DNA of 64,000 nucleotides. Source: Periconia sp. R9002 (lineage: Eukaryota > Ascomycota > Dothideomycetes > Pleosporales > Periconiaceae). The notes beneath the pieces were generated by a model. That model made no database searches, had not been told where the DNA came from, and was given only the letters and a program-made list of their open reading frames with translations. The translations under genes and the position numbers were made by a program. Location: NCBI GenBank assembly GCA_023627715.1, contig JAMAHW010000004.1, positions 558,001-622,000 on the forward strand. Reading direction: 5' to 3'. This document shows positions 12,359 through 23,900 of this stretch, one piece after another (within the stretch, counting starts at the first letter, position 1; the number at the start of each line of letters is the position of its first letter).

Positions 12359-15300
12359 ATGGCTCCCACCAGCGGTGATCGTGAGTCTCAAGGATCTTCA
12401 GCAGAATATGCTGTTGCCAAAGCGGTACGGCCAGGTCTTGCGTTTCGCGACAGCGCCGGCTCAAGCATTGCCTCCCGGGGCACCAATGGAGGCGACCGAC
12501 ACGATGTGGTGAGTATCTGTATTCACATGGTTGAACTTCTTTTGGCGCGTCACTGACTCCAGCAGATGGTGAAGTTCCTCTACCGGCGGTGTTCTCAGGC
12601 CAAATGGCTCGAACCTCCTGAAGATGAGTATGGTGTCGTAGACGGAGGGGTTGTAAACCTCGGGGTGCTTATTCGACGCCCCGATGGAATCTTCAGCGCA
12701 GAACCATTGTTCATAGTAAGTCTCATGACAGCTTTGGCCCAATCGCCTCATATACTGATTTCTGTGCCTCTCTGTAGAACCCGGAGATCGTGAGCGCAGT
12801 GGAACGACTCAATGCCGCAGTTGCATTCACAATGTCCTCAGAAATCACTCACGCGCTTTTGCAACAAGTCACTCCCTTCCAGACGGAGCTATCACTGGAT
12901 CCACGAGGTTTCGTCCTGCCCATCGTCAACTCCGTGAGAGACATAGCGACTGCAAAGTCAACAATCGGGCACGATGCATATGTCTGCCTCTGCAAGCAAG
13001 AACGTATTGTTCTTGTCTGGGGAGATACCGTTCCTGGCATTCTCGCTCACGGTACTGATATCGAAACGCGACTTCTCGGATTGGTTTGGGGATCTCACAT
13101 CCCCTCGCACAACTCGGTTTCGGTGTACCAACAAGCTCCTCAGATACAATCACATCAGCCTAGCTCGCATGGTAATACAAGGTCATCTATGTTTCCCATT
13201 TCCACTCCGGCAACCGGACCTCTGGCACACGAGATGAGCGAAAAGATCGGTGCTATTGATCGTGCAATAGAGGTTGAGGAGATGGGAGACCAGGCATTTG
13301 ACCCTGAAAAGGAAGCTGAACTCCCGGAGAGGAAATTTCTCCTTGTTCACGCCGTCACCATCGGTATCGCAATGGTTCGTCTCTCTTGTCCTTGCAGGTG
13401 GTGGCAAAACACAACTGACATGAGTTCCAGGTTTTGGTCATCGTTGTTGAAATGGCCTGCGTGGCACAGGTAAGCGATGAAAAACAAACAAATTACTGGG
13501 ATGGAGTAGGGTGCTGATGGTGATGCAGTTGATCAGAGAATATCGCTTGGATGGGACCATGATACGCTTTGCACTGGTACGTGTCTCACCCCGCACTCCT
13601 GACATAATTTCCGGGCAAAAGCAACAAAATCTGACGTTAAATCAAGGTTGCGACTATTCCACTGTTCGCCGCTTTCTCACTGGTGAGTGTCCGCCGATCC
13701 ATTTCTTTATTGCGCGTGATGGCGCCTCGTAACGGTTTCTGTGGCTGGCTGAAGACCGCGCGATATCGGTCTGCTAGCTCTACCACACCATCATTGCAAC
13801 GGCTACTAGCGGGCTTTTGGCTAACTTGTCTATAGTTCTTCTTCATCGTGATAGGTATGCGAAACTATGAATGCGCGTTAAATTCGCGTTCTTTCTTGCT
13901 GATTCAACTTTAGGTGGTTCGTTGGGTCAGCTGTTTGGGCCGCTCTCAGCACTTCAGGGGAACAGCATATACTACTCGGGTACGTCAATTTCTATATTTA
14001 CGAGAATCTGAGATCACATAAAACAACCCCAAAAATTATTGTCCATTCCGTCTCATATACACAGTCAAGGCATAGATCTGAGAATCTTGTACTAACCCAA
14101 TCACAGCAAAGGCTCCAAAGCGCGCGCGTCATACCAACTATGAACTCCCACACGTCACGATTCAGATGCCGGTATACAAGGAAGGTTTGAAAGGAGTTAT
14201 TATTCCAACTGTGACTTCGCTTTTGGCAGCTGTCAGGTACTATGAGCAGCAAGGAGGCACTGCATCTATTTTTGTCAACGAAGATGGTAAGGGCAAATCT
14301 CGTTCCGTTATTGTGAAATTATCACTAACAGTTTCCAGGTATGCGGTGTGTTTCCTCAGAGATGCAAGAAGCGCGCAAAGCTTTCTATGAACTGAACAAC
14401 ATCGGATGGGTAGCGCGACCTAAGCACAACGAACCCAACAAGAAGAAGAAGGGCGGTTTGTTCTCAAGGAAGAAGGCAGAAGAAGATGACACCGAGAAGG
14501 CCGGAGAGCCAGAGCCAACTTTCATCCGCGCTGGTCACTTCAAGAAAGCGTCAAACATGAACTACTGTCTAGACTTCTCTCTCCGCGTGGAAGACGAACT
14601 CCTCCGCTTGATCAACGAGCGCTGCACCGAGCGCGGCTGCACCGAAGAAGAACTCACAATCGAAGAAGAGGACGAACTGTATACGCAAGCCATGAACACC
14701 ATGCTGGAGAAAGACGAGGGCCGAACATGGGCCGCTGGCAACATCCGCATGGGCGAGATCATCCTCATCGTCGATTCCGACACTCGTGTCCCAGAAGACT
14801 GCCTCCTCTTCGGCGCCCTCGAAATGCACGAAAGCCCCGAAGTCGCGCTCCTCCAACACGCCTCCGGCATCATGCAGGTCGTCAACAACGTCTTCGAGAA
14901 CGGCATCACCTACTTCACCGACCTCGTCTACACGTCGATCCAGTACGCTGTCGGCAACGGCGACTGCGCGCCCTTCGTCGGCCACAACACCTTCATCCGC
15001 TGGAAAGCCATCCAGAGCATCGCCTTCGAGGCGGACGGCCACACCAAATTCTGGTCCGAAGACCACGTCTCGGAGGACTTCGACGTCAGTCTGCGCCTGC
15101 AGATCAACGGCTTCGTCGTGCGCCTCGCGACGTACCACAACGGCGGGTTCAAGGAAGGCGTCTCGCTGACCGTCTACGACGAACTGGCCCGCTGGGAGAA
15201 GTACGCCTACGGCTGCAACGAACTCGTCTTCAACCCCCTCATCCGCTGGCCAACGCGCGGTCCCATCACGCCGCTGTTCTGGAAATTCCTCTGGAGCCCC

Positions 15301-16030
15301 ATCAAGGTGACGTCCAAGATGACCATCCTGGCGTACATTGGTACCTACTATGCCATTGCGTCGGCGTTCCCGCTGTCGCTCGTCAACTACGTCATCATCG
15401 GCTGGTTCAACGACAGCGTCGATCAGTTCTACATTGCGAGTTGGAAGATTTTTGTCGGTATGGCGTTCATCTTTAACATCCTTTCGCCGCTCGCCTACGC
15501 CATGTTGCGTCACCGTCTCGGAAAGAAGACGTTCTTCTTGTCGCTCTGGGAGACCATCAAGTGGATGCCGTAAGTTCATACATACCCCCTAACCCCCTCC
15601 TGCTTATCATCGCACGATAAACTAACCACACACATCACAGCTTCTTCCTTCTCTTCTTCGGCGGCATCTCCTTCCACCTCCTCAAAGCCCTCTTCTGCCA
15701 CTTCTTCAGCGTGCAAATCGAATGGGCCGCGACGGCCAAGGAACTCCAAGAGTCAGGCTTCCGCGTCGGTCTCGACCGCATCGTGCGCGACTTCAAGTGG
15801 ATGTACATGTTCCTGGTGCCTGTCGTGGGCGGCATGATTTACCTGGCCGTCTTCGCGCCTAGGGGCTGGTTGATTAGCGACTTCACGGCCATTGTGCCCC
15901 TTGCCAATCAGGTTGGGTGCCACGCACTGTTGCCGGTATGTGTTGTCCTCTTGGGTAGAGTCTTTTTTTGTGTCCATTGAATTTTAATGCTAATTCGTTT
16001 CGTGTACAGTTTGCTCTCGGTCTGTTCTAG
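12359..16030 (+). CDS. Polytopic family 2 glycosyltransferase (fungal cell-wall type)
   Basis: Twelve exons (12359-12508, 12566-12715, 12778-13374, 13431-13469, 13529-13576, 13647-13682, 13836-13854, 13914-13979, 14107-14286, 14339-15569, 15641-15935, 16010-16030) give 943 residues. Hydrophobic segments flank the catalytic core: about two before it (FLLVHAVTIGIAM onward, and MIRFALVATIPLFAAFSL onward) and four after it. GT2 motifs are present: PVYKEG, the nucleotide-sugar DSD at 574-576 (ILIVDSDTRVP), the catalytic ED at 674-675 (HVSEDFDV) and an RW motif at 713-714. The arrangement matches processive membrane GT2 enzymes. It looks like the fungal GT2 described as needed for hyphal growth on solid surfaces in Zymoseptoria and Fusarium, but that assignment is from memory and unverified; the polymer made is unknown. 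Exon 2 may start at 12563 instead, adding one Gln. Exon 7 is only 19 nt. Confidence 0.92.
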
Positions 16031-17083
16031 ACCTCGCTTTTCCCTCGCGAGTTCCATAACATGCTCTCGCACCGCAACTCTGACCGGCATCACACTCTTC
16101 CTACCAACCCTCGGGCTACAGGATGGATGCAAGAAAGCGTTGCTCATCATCGTCACACAATATACTGTATAATTCAAGAGAGAAAATCATTCATCATCAT
16201 TTAATCGAAGTACACTCTGGGCACAAATACAAGACGGGTTATCATGGATCTAGCTAGAAATTTTCCTCATATTCGGGGGTCTTGATAGGCTTCTTTTGGT
16301 TGACCCCCTTTTACGACTTACGAATTTTGAGGGGCGCGAGGATGGATATCATGCGCGGTATATAGTGATAGTGAGGCGTGTTTGCAAAGTGTAGTTATTA
16401 CTACTCGAGCATATTAATAGAAGTGTACATGCACGCCTTGACCTTAGGGACTTAGGGCAGTGGATCATTGAAAATTTCACATGAGCAATCTGTAAAAGGT
16501 GAAGCAACACTCGATTCGTATTTGTATCGGGTCAAACAACTGTTTTTCGTATTTGTTGAAGCAGAAGGACACATAATTGCAGCTTGCAATCGTGTTAAGG
16601 AAGGTGTATAAAGGAATAAAGGACACACGCACTAAGAAGACAGTAACCAAGCAAACATAGAAGAACCCTTATACGCATTGTTGCCTCCTCTTTCCCGGAC
16701 CGAAGTTCGATGTACACACCCCCCTCTCCATACAATCACAGACTAATGAAGGCGTTTAACCACACCATTTGTGCTCCACATCCACCGTAGCAGCAAATTC
16801 CTGAAGGGAAGTGATGAAAAGTCACCCACAGCCGCAGCGAGCGATATTAGTGAGATGTGCAGTCGGACAGGGCATCGTGAGCAGATGCTAGTAACGACGA
16901 GTAGGCCGAGTAGATATGCAGCTTCTCATACAAGCACCTCTTACCAGGTCATGGACAATGCTGTTATACTCATTCTGGAATTTCAGTATACTCCAGGCCT
17001 GTTTCGATCGACCCGCAAATTGGCGGGATTTCTTAGAGTCGAGAGTGAGAAAAGCGCATCACGATGGATGCGACCTTTATTGT
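16031..17083. other. Convergent intergenic region
   Basis: The 1.05-kb spacer between the stop codons of the GT2 gene (plus) and the PIN-domain gene (minus). It should hold both 3' UTRs and polyadenylation sites. No gene, RNA or repeat was recognised. Confidence 0.5.
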
Positions 17084-18504
17084 TCAGTTTGGCTCCCATA
17101 GCGATCTGCGCGCTCCACGGACAGCGCTGCCACGCGCTGGTGGGCGAGCGAAGGAATCCGGATCAATAGGTCGATTTGGATCAACCCGAGCAGTTGTAGT
17201 AGGTCGGAAAGATGGACCAGGTGGCACGTATGCTCCGCGAGGACTGAACGGACCCCGACCACCACGAGGCGATGGTCCACCGCGGGGGGAACCTCTACCG
17301 CGAGTCGCTGCATGGCCGCCTCTGTTACCTCGGGGCGATTGGTGTTGGTTGGCACGCCCAAAGTCGTCTGGATCGAACACACGCTGACCTTTGGTCGGCT
17401 GAGCTGGACCACGGGGGGCGCGTTTCAAGATGACTTCGTCCTCATCTTCCGAATCAGCCACAGATTTACTAACGCTAGAATGGCTCGATTTCGGGCGCTC
17501 AGAAGCTTTCGTTTCAACATTGAGGTTGTTTACACGAGCTTCCGACTCCATTTTGGACATGGCCAGATGGTTCTTGTATTCTCTATCTTCGCGGGCGACG
17601 GCGTCTCGAAGCTGTTCCAAGCGCTTGGCCCGAATGCCGAATTTCTGCGCGATCATCTGCTTAGCAGGGTCGTTCGTGAGGAGAATAAAAGATTCCAAAG
17701 CAGCACCTGGGTTAGTTTCCTTGTTGATCCTCCACATTATGTGATTGAAGAAAGGGCGAAGATGGACAGGAACACTGTTCTTGGGCGATTTTGGTGCTCG
17801 GTGGTGCTGGCGGGAGCCGCGATTGACGTGCTCAGATGGAAGTTTCGCATAACCGGCAGATTTCACATGGTTGCCATTTTTCTGGGGGGTGGGGTGGGAA
17901 ACAGGCATCGTCTCGTCAAGCGGCATTTTGGCAGATTTCTCCAGGCTGTGGGTAGAGCTAACTGAAGTCTCGTCAGAAACATCCATGGCGTTAAATGAGC
18001 TTTCCAAGTCCTCCATATAGTCGTCATCATCTTCAGACTCGCTCTCCTCCATCGAGAGAAGGGTCTCAGGGAGCAAAAATTGTTCTACTTCCTCCCATGT
18101 ATTGTAGGCCTCATCCACTCCCTCCAGCTGGACTTGGTCGTCGATGGTAGGGTTAGAGGTAATATCGTCGAGCCACTTGAGGGCATCGCGGGAATCAATA
18201 TTGATGCGCTCATCACCATTCTTCAGATGGTTGAGCTGAGTGAGGGCTGTGCATGCCGTTAGTCAAGAAGATGCGCAAATGCCGCATTTTCCTTACTATG
18301 TAGGGGGACGAAAAGGCGGATAGCGTCCTGGGAAATCCATTTGCGGATTCCGTCGCGGGTGCTCTTCTTCGCGCCAGCTATGAGCGCCGTGTCATCCACG
18401 ATGCAGTTGAAAACCTTCCGCTTGGGCTGTTCGGGCGTGCGTTCTGGTGCTCTCAGTCGGCCACCATCGGGCCGGGGCCGGGGCGGAAAGGTATTGCGGC
18501 GCAT
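17084..18504 (-). CDS. PIN-domain protein with RGG-rich tail (NMD4-like)
   Basis: Two exons (18504-18297, 18246-17084) join in phase to give 456 residues. Residues about 31-180 match a fungal PIN domain: FNCIVDDTALIAGAKK with the first acidic pair, RKWISQDAIRLFVPLHT, and RDALKWLDDI. PIN domains are RNase-H-like nuclease folds. In yeast the Nmd4 version associates with Upf1 in nonsense-mediated decay, and the start of this protein resembles that group. A linker of acidic, Ser-rich sequence (ESESEDDDDYMED) leads to a second conserved block around VPVHLRPFFNHIMWRINKET. The last 90 residues are rich in RGG/PRGG, the kind of tail that binds RNA and is arginine-methylated. A role in mRNA decay is inferred. 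Whether the nuclease site is active cannot be judged. Confidence 0.75.
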
Positions 18505-18994
18505 ATTTGAAGCGCAAGGTGAGGGGTACAGCAGGTGTGAAGTCAGGTTGGTGTATCTGTTCTGGTGCAGCAGTGCTGCTGGGAGAGTTAGCAGGTGACC
18601 GGTGCCGGTGAGTTTGTTGGGCGTCAGAGCAATCGGTGGGCAAGGTTGTCGTTCAAGGCGCAAACATTTTATCTGCGCCGGTTTGGAGCAGGTGAGCGAA
18701 GGTAAATTTTCCGTGGACCATTTCGTGAACAAGGCGTGAAGGCGTAATCCCTCGCGAGCTTTTAGGGCGGGCAAGAGAAATGTTGAAGTCGCATACGATG
18801 ACGAGCGCGAGAAAGTGGGACAGTCACGGTACGTGCACTTGTGGCTTAGTTGGATAGTCTAGGCCTAACCAGCCACAATCTTCCGCATATTAAATACAAC
18901 CATTCACAGTACTGATCGGTGAATCATCGATAGTGATAATAGCAATCACTTGATACGCCCATTGAATTTGATGAGTGCTCGTTCCTGTTTCCAT
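18505..18994. other. Spacer between PIN-domain and TRAX genes
   Basis: A 490-bp spacer between two minus-strand genes: the TRAX 3' end and the PIN-gene promoter. The frame of the PIN protein stays open upstream of its chosen ATG (to 18774), but that extension has no conserved look, so I kept the ATG at 18504. Confidence 0.5.
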
Positions 18995-20013
18995 CTAATA
19001 GGTCTCGACCTCTGACCGTTTCCCATCCCTCAGACCGGGACCCGAGGGAACCCAGCCCTTGGGCCGCTCTGTCCCTCGCACCGTGAGGCCATAGAGCGCC
19101 TTTTCAACTTTATCTACACATTCACGCATGACGTCTGCTTTCTTGTGTACATCGGTTTCAAACCTCCCGCCCGATGGCTCAAACATCTCCAGCTGTAGTC
19201 TTAACGCCCTCAGATCCGACAGCACGTTCCGCGGTTCGCCAGCAGCGTCGGCGACGCGCGGCTCTTGGTCAAGGTCCATTTTATCTTCATGTGACTTCTG
19301 GATACCAGTTTCCGCCGTCTTTGATTCGCCTGTGGGCAGCTTGCCATTCGTAGCCATTGTCGTGATTGAAAACCTCATTAGCTCGCCAACCATGTCGAAG
19401 ATGCCCAGCACATAATCTTCTGGTGTGAGAAGTACCGCTCCACCAGCACCACTCATACCTGCAATCTTAGATTTGGCTTCCTCGTACGAGACAAGTGTCT
19501 GGTTCTCCAGATAATGTTGGAAGCTGAGGGCCTCCATGAATTCTTGGTTCCCTCCGGTGATGTTGTTGCCATAGCGATAGGCGTTCAAACCTTGCACATC
19601 TGCGCTAATGGATTTATATTGTTTCTCGATAGTTTCCCAGTACTGTGAATTGCCCTTGACAACAAACTGAGGCACTGGCTGTCCAAGCTTCCGGACCCTA
19701 AGATGTTCAACAAAAGCTACATAGTGAAGAGGGGACAATGCGTACCTTTGCAGAGTGAAGATGCTGTCCACATCGTTAGTATCTTTCATAGTAAAAATGT
19801 AGGTGCTAGGAAAACGACTAACATCTTCTTGCTTGCAGCAGTAATGTCGCGCGAAGCTTTGATGATGCGTTCACGCCTGTCGTGATGCTCGTCCAACTCT
19901 TTGCGGAAATTTTCGAACATTGGCATGAAGGGTGAGGTCGCCTGCTCGGGCTTCTCCCGCTTCTCAGGCTTGTTCTCCCCCATGGATTCTTCTCGGGGCC
20001 TCTTGAGTCCCAT
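18995..20013 (-). CDS. TSNAX: Translin-associated protein X (TRAX)
   Basis: Three exons (20013-19823, 19763-19746, 19697-18995) give 303 residues. The N-terminus starts MGLKRPREES and contains a basic, nuclear-signal-like stretch. The family block FENFRKELDEHHDRRERIIKASRDIT follows, then ITGGNQEFMEALSFQHYL and YVLGIFDMVGELMRF. By analogy with human TRAX, Glu125, Asp171 and Glu175 are candidate metal ligands of the endonuclease site. TRAX with translin forms the C3PO RNase that degrades passenger strands and tRNA fragments; no translin gene is in the window. Exon 2 is an 18-nt micro-exon (IFTLQR). The second intron, 19745-19698, is 48 nt, divisible by three and stop-free, so an unspliced reading is also open. 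I treat it as an intron because removing it joins IFTLQR directly to VRKLGQ, as I would expect for this family. Confidence 0.87.
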
Positions 20014-20347
20014 GAATTGGAATGTGTGAAGTAGGTAGATGTAAAAAGGTCGAGCAAGCAATCAAGAATGGTTAGCGTATTTTCACGTGACTGTCTCTAA
20101 GCCCCTTTTTGGCTTAGTACCAGAATGCTTCGGCTACTCTTTCCACTAGTCTATCTGTACATTAGTTGTCTCATACGTGCCAGTTCATCTCAACTTTGCT
20201 GTGCGAGGTACCCTTCGACGTCTAACAATTGTTCGATTTGCTACCTGTTCTCTTATGATTTTCATATCGTAATTTTTCAAATCAATTAAGTGCCATTCGC
20301 AAAACTTAATTCTGTGCAACCTCGGAAAACCTCAGCACAATTCCCCC
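20014..20347. promoter_or_regulatory. Bidirectional promoter region TRAX/GPI14
   Basis: A 334-bp spacer separates two divergent start codons, so it must contain both promoters. No specific factor site could be assigned. Confidence 0.5.
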
Positions 20348-21774
20348 ATGGCGGCTTTCTCGGCCTTCTTCAGCAGCTCGCGTACAGTCCTATCCGCTGC
20401 AATTGTTCTTCGGGCCGCATTTCTGCTTTATGGTCTTTTCCAAGATGCATATTCTCCGATAAAGTACACAGACATTGACTACTTTGTGTTCACCGATGCC
20501 GCCCGGTTCATTGCACGAGGCCAGTCGCCTTATGCGCGTGATACTTACCGGTACACGCCCTTTCTGGCTTGGCTTCTATATCCTACTACCTGGCCCGGCG
20601 TCTGGTTCTCCTTTGGCAAAGTTCTATTCGCGGTCGGCGACATCATTGCTGGGTGGATGATGTTTCGCATTCTTCGGGTGCATCTGGGGCTATCCCAAGA
20701 GAGGGCGTTGAAGTACGCAAGCATCTGGCTCCTCAATCCCATGGTCGCGACTATCAGCACACGCGGTAGCTCAGAGGGCTTATTGGGGGTTTTCGTAACG
20801 GCATTACTGTGGGCTGTTCTCTCGCGGCGCACCTTGCTTACCGGGTTTCTCCTTGGCTTCGCTGTTCATTTCAAGATCTACCCATTCATCTATGCAGCGT
20901 CCATACTATGGTGGCTAGACGATGGCAGCAAATCCTCCTCTTCTGCCTCACCTATAGTCCGTGCAATAAACTTCATTAATCCGCAACGAATCACAGTTGC
21001 TGTATCCAGCTTCCTTACCTTCATGGGTCTCAATGCCGTCATGTACATTGCGTATGTCTTCCCACGTCTTCTCAGTTCTTGAGATTGCATGTTCTAATTT
21101 TTCTCAGATACGGCTGGCCGTTTCTCGAACATAGCTACTTCTACCATCTTGTCCGCATCGACCACCGCCATAATTTCTCGCCTTATAACACACTGCTCTA
21201 CATGAACTCCTCGCCAAAGGTTCCCGAAGCACAACACGCATCATTTTCCGAGCTCGAGCGTATGGCGTTCATCCCCCAGATACTTCTCAGCGCCGTCATA
21301 ATTCCCTTGGTGCTAGCCAAAAAGGATCTCTCTTCAACCATGCTTGCTCAAACGTGGGTGTTTGCGACGTTCAACAAGGTGTGCACCAGCCAAGTAAGTA
21401 ACCGCATATGATCTACCTCAAGCCCCTGACTGATGATGACTAGTATTTCTTGTGGTATATCATGTTTCTCCCATACTATCTCCCCGGCTCGATTCTGATG
21501 CGCTCCCCCCGTGTTGGGTTATCCCTTCTTGCGCTTTGGATAGTTGGTCAGGTTAGTATATTCCATCTTTTCTCCATTCTCAGAGGATTCTAACTGGATG
21601 TAGGCCGGATGGTTACAACAAGGTTTCCAACTCGAGTTCAATGGTGAATCAACCTTCGTCCCTGGTCTCTGGGCCTGGAGTATCATCTTCTTCATAATCA
21701 ATTGTAGCATACTAGGGGTCGTCATTCGTGACATCAAGATGGGCAAACAGGCTCCTCGCAGCGTGAAAACATAG
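20348..21774 (+). CDS. GPI14: GPI mannosyltransferase 1 catalytic subunit (PIG-M/GPI14)
   Basis: Four exons (20348-21051, 21108-21393, 21444-21551, 21604-21774) give 422 residues, the usual length. This ER membrane enzyme (GT50) adds the first, alpha-1,4-linked mannose to the GPI anchor precursor, using dolichol-phosphate-mannose. The lumenal DxD signature is present as YTDIDY (Asp42, Asp44) just after the first membrane segment. ARGQSPYARDTYRYTPFLAW, WLLNPMVATISTRGSSEG and HFKIYPFIYAA are further family blocks. HRHNFSPYN and QYFLWYIMFLP follow after intron 1 and intron 2 respectively. It is multi-spanning throughout and ends in a short basic tail. Its donor substrate depends on the DPM complex, whose regulator DPM2 lies at 59.9 kb. 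Confidence 0.95.
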
Positions 21775-22405
21775 TTGGTGGTATAGTTCTGGGGCTCTTA
21801 CTTTTGTCTAATAGTAGCTACAATGTAGAGTTCATTTACTTTCCTGGCGTGCCTATTGATGCTGTGAAGAGGGCTATTGTACAACGATTATGCAACGTCT
21901 CCTATCTGGATTGTGTGAAGGGGGTAGGAACGTGGTTCTGATGCCGTATATCCACGGCCCACGATTTCATATCTAATATCTTGAACTTCACGATTGATAC
22001 AGGGAAGGCGTGAAGGTATGAGCCAGAAGGCTTCCCTCTTCGTACATCACAACACCACATCCACAATTTGGAACTGCACAAACATCACTAGATAAGAAGA
22101 CTTTGAAGTGAATGGGTCCTATTGGATTGAGGTGACCCAAGGTCCCATGTACATGATGTAAACAACAACAAACATACAAACAAACAAGTAAACAAACTCC
22201 GTCTCATGCTGATGAATATCCCGGGGTATCATTACAAAGGAAAGCCAACAAAATGCACTCGTAGTGCCCAAAAACCTAGAAAAGAAAACAACACCGGAAA
22301 CTCCATGTATGCAGCAGAGAAATAGAAACAGTGGTAAGCTTGAAGCTCAAGATCCTCCTCGCTTCAAACGTTTTCCCCAACAGAGACCAGGCGTCGACGA
22401 ACGAG
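21775..22405. other. Convergent intergenic region
   Basis: A 631-bp spacer between the GPI14 stop (plus) and the Myb-like gene stop (minus), expected to hold both 3' ends. Nothing else was recognised. Confidence 0.5.
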
Positions 22406-23900
22406 CTACTCCGGCTTGTTGATGGAGATGAAGTTGTCGCGCCTGTACTGCGAGAGTTGCGAGACAGGTGCGGAGGTGGAGGCGGAGGTGGAGGTGGGCG
22501 CGGGAGCAGGCGCGGGAGCTGGAGCGGAAACAGGGACAGAGACAGCAGGAGTGAACGCCGAGATGGCGGGAGCAGGCGCGGTCACAAAGGGAGCAGGGGC
22601 GGAGATAGGCCCAAGCCCAGGTGCGGAGACAGCGGGAGCAGGCGCGGACGGTGCAGGAGCCAGTGTGCGCAAAGAGGAGCTTGTTGCCATGGAGGTGGCT
22701 CCCCGAGAGGTCGATGCTCGGACTGGCCCTTGTGGTGGGCGTAGCTCCTTGTATCGGTTTTTGCAAGTGGAAAAACCGAACTTGAAAGTGCCGTTGGCTG
22801 CCACGTAATCGGACACTTCTTTCCACTTGATTTTGTTCATCTTGTCAGCCTCGTCCTCGTTGGCGGGACGGGCTGCCAATTGCTGGTCGACGATGTGCAG
22901 GAGGGCATCATCCTAAGGCGGTTAACAAACGCTGTCGCTCTGAGGGGGTGATACTTACGTCTTGCTGTTTCCAAATAGGCCGGCGAGGGCGGTCGGCCAG
23001 AGCCTTGGTGCGGAGTCGGTAACGACCTCGCAAGGTGCTCTCCTTGATGTCGCCGCCGAACTTCTCGTTGATCTCCTTGCAGAGATCAGAGTAGGAACGG
23101 CCGGCGGCGCGCCCGTCTAGGAGGATCTTGTCCTCCTCCTGTCGACGCCTGCGGGCTGCAGACGTGGCGGCAGATGAAGCTGGTGTCGAGGCGGCTGAAG
23201 CTCTCGACGGGAGTGAGACGTTGGTCGATGTGGGTCCACTCATGGCGCGTGAAGTAGAAGCTACAGGCGCAGAAGAAGATATCGCTGCCGGTAGTAGGGT
23301 GCGAGGTGCTTTGGTGGTAGAACTTCGCGTGGGCGGATTGCGAGGGCGTTGTGGGGTAACGGAGGGAGAGAGGGAGGGAGAGAGGGAGGGAGAGAGGGAG
23401 GGATTGGTGACAGCGGTGGGTGGGGGAGCTATTGGGGTCAACGGCGGTTGTGGCAGGCCGGCGTTGTATTTATACATACCTGTGTCTTGGCCCTGGTAGG
23501 CCATTGGTGAAATAGACCCCTGTTGGAGCGAGGTGTCAACTTGGGGTTCTGCTTGGAAAGCCACGAAAGGGTCCTGCTGGAAAGGCAGGAAGGAGGTTTC
23601 CGTTTGCTCGTAAGTCTGGTAAGGAGTTTCCTGGTAAGGCTGGTAAGCCAGGCCAGGCTGGAAAGACTCGTCCCAGATGAAAGAAAGGATGTCCTCATGG
23701 ACAGAAGCAAAGTCCTGAGCAGCAAGCTGCAGGAAGTGCTCGTGGACGAAAAGAGGGTCCTGTTGAGCGGGCTGGGCTGTTTGCTGCGGTGTCACCTCGA
23801 AGTTGTTCCCAGCGTCTCCTTGCTCCGACGCAAGCTGCTGGTCCAAGAACTCTTGGAACAGTTCAGGTGAGAACAGCTCATCAACGTCTATGTTATCCAT
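22406..23900 (-). CDS. Myb/SANT-like putative DNA-binding protein
   Basis: Two exons (23900-22959, 22912-22406) join in phase to give 482 residues. Residues 1-180 are acidic, then Gln/Pro-rich, like activation domains. Residues 167-180 hold a short tandem repeat (SLSP units), encoded by a 12-bp DNA repeat at about 23364-23402. At about 249-300 a basic stretch (ARRRRQEEDK) begins a Myb-like three-helix region (ILLDGRAAGRSYSDLCKEI, then STLRGRYRLR). A second such repeat spans the intron (PIWKQQDDDALLHIVDQQL, IKWKEVSDYVAANG, CKNRYKEL). The C-terminus is a low-complexity Ala/Pro/Ser/Thr run. The layout suggests a transcription factor of the fungal Myb_DNA-bind_6-like type. Targets are unknown and I cannot name an orthologue. 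Confidence 0.75.

Noticed and set aside
14569..15579. A 336-codon open frame antisense to the GT2 catalytic exon
   Set aside because: It mirrors a GC-rich, codon-biased coding exon. The product is acidic, repetitive and without domains, while the plus strand encodes clear GT2 motifs.
22331..22808. Plus-strand Gly/Arg- and Gly/Ala-rich open frames
   Set aside because: They are complements of the Ala/Pro-rich tail of the Myb-like gene, not independent genes.
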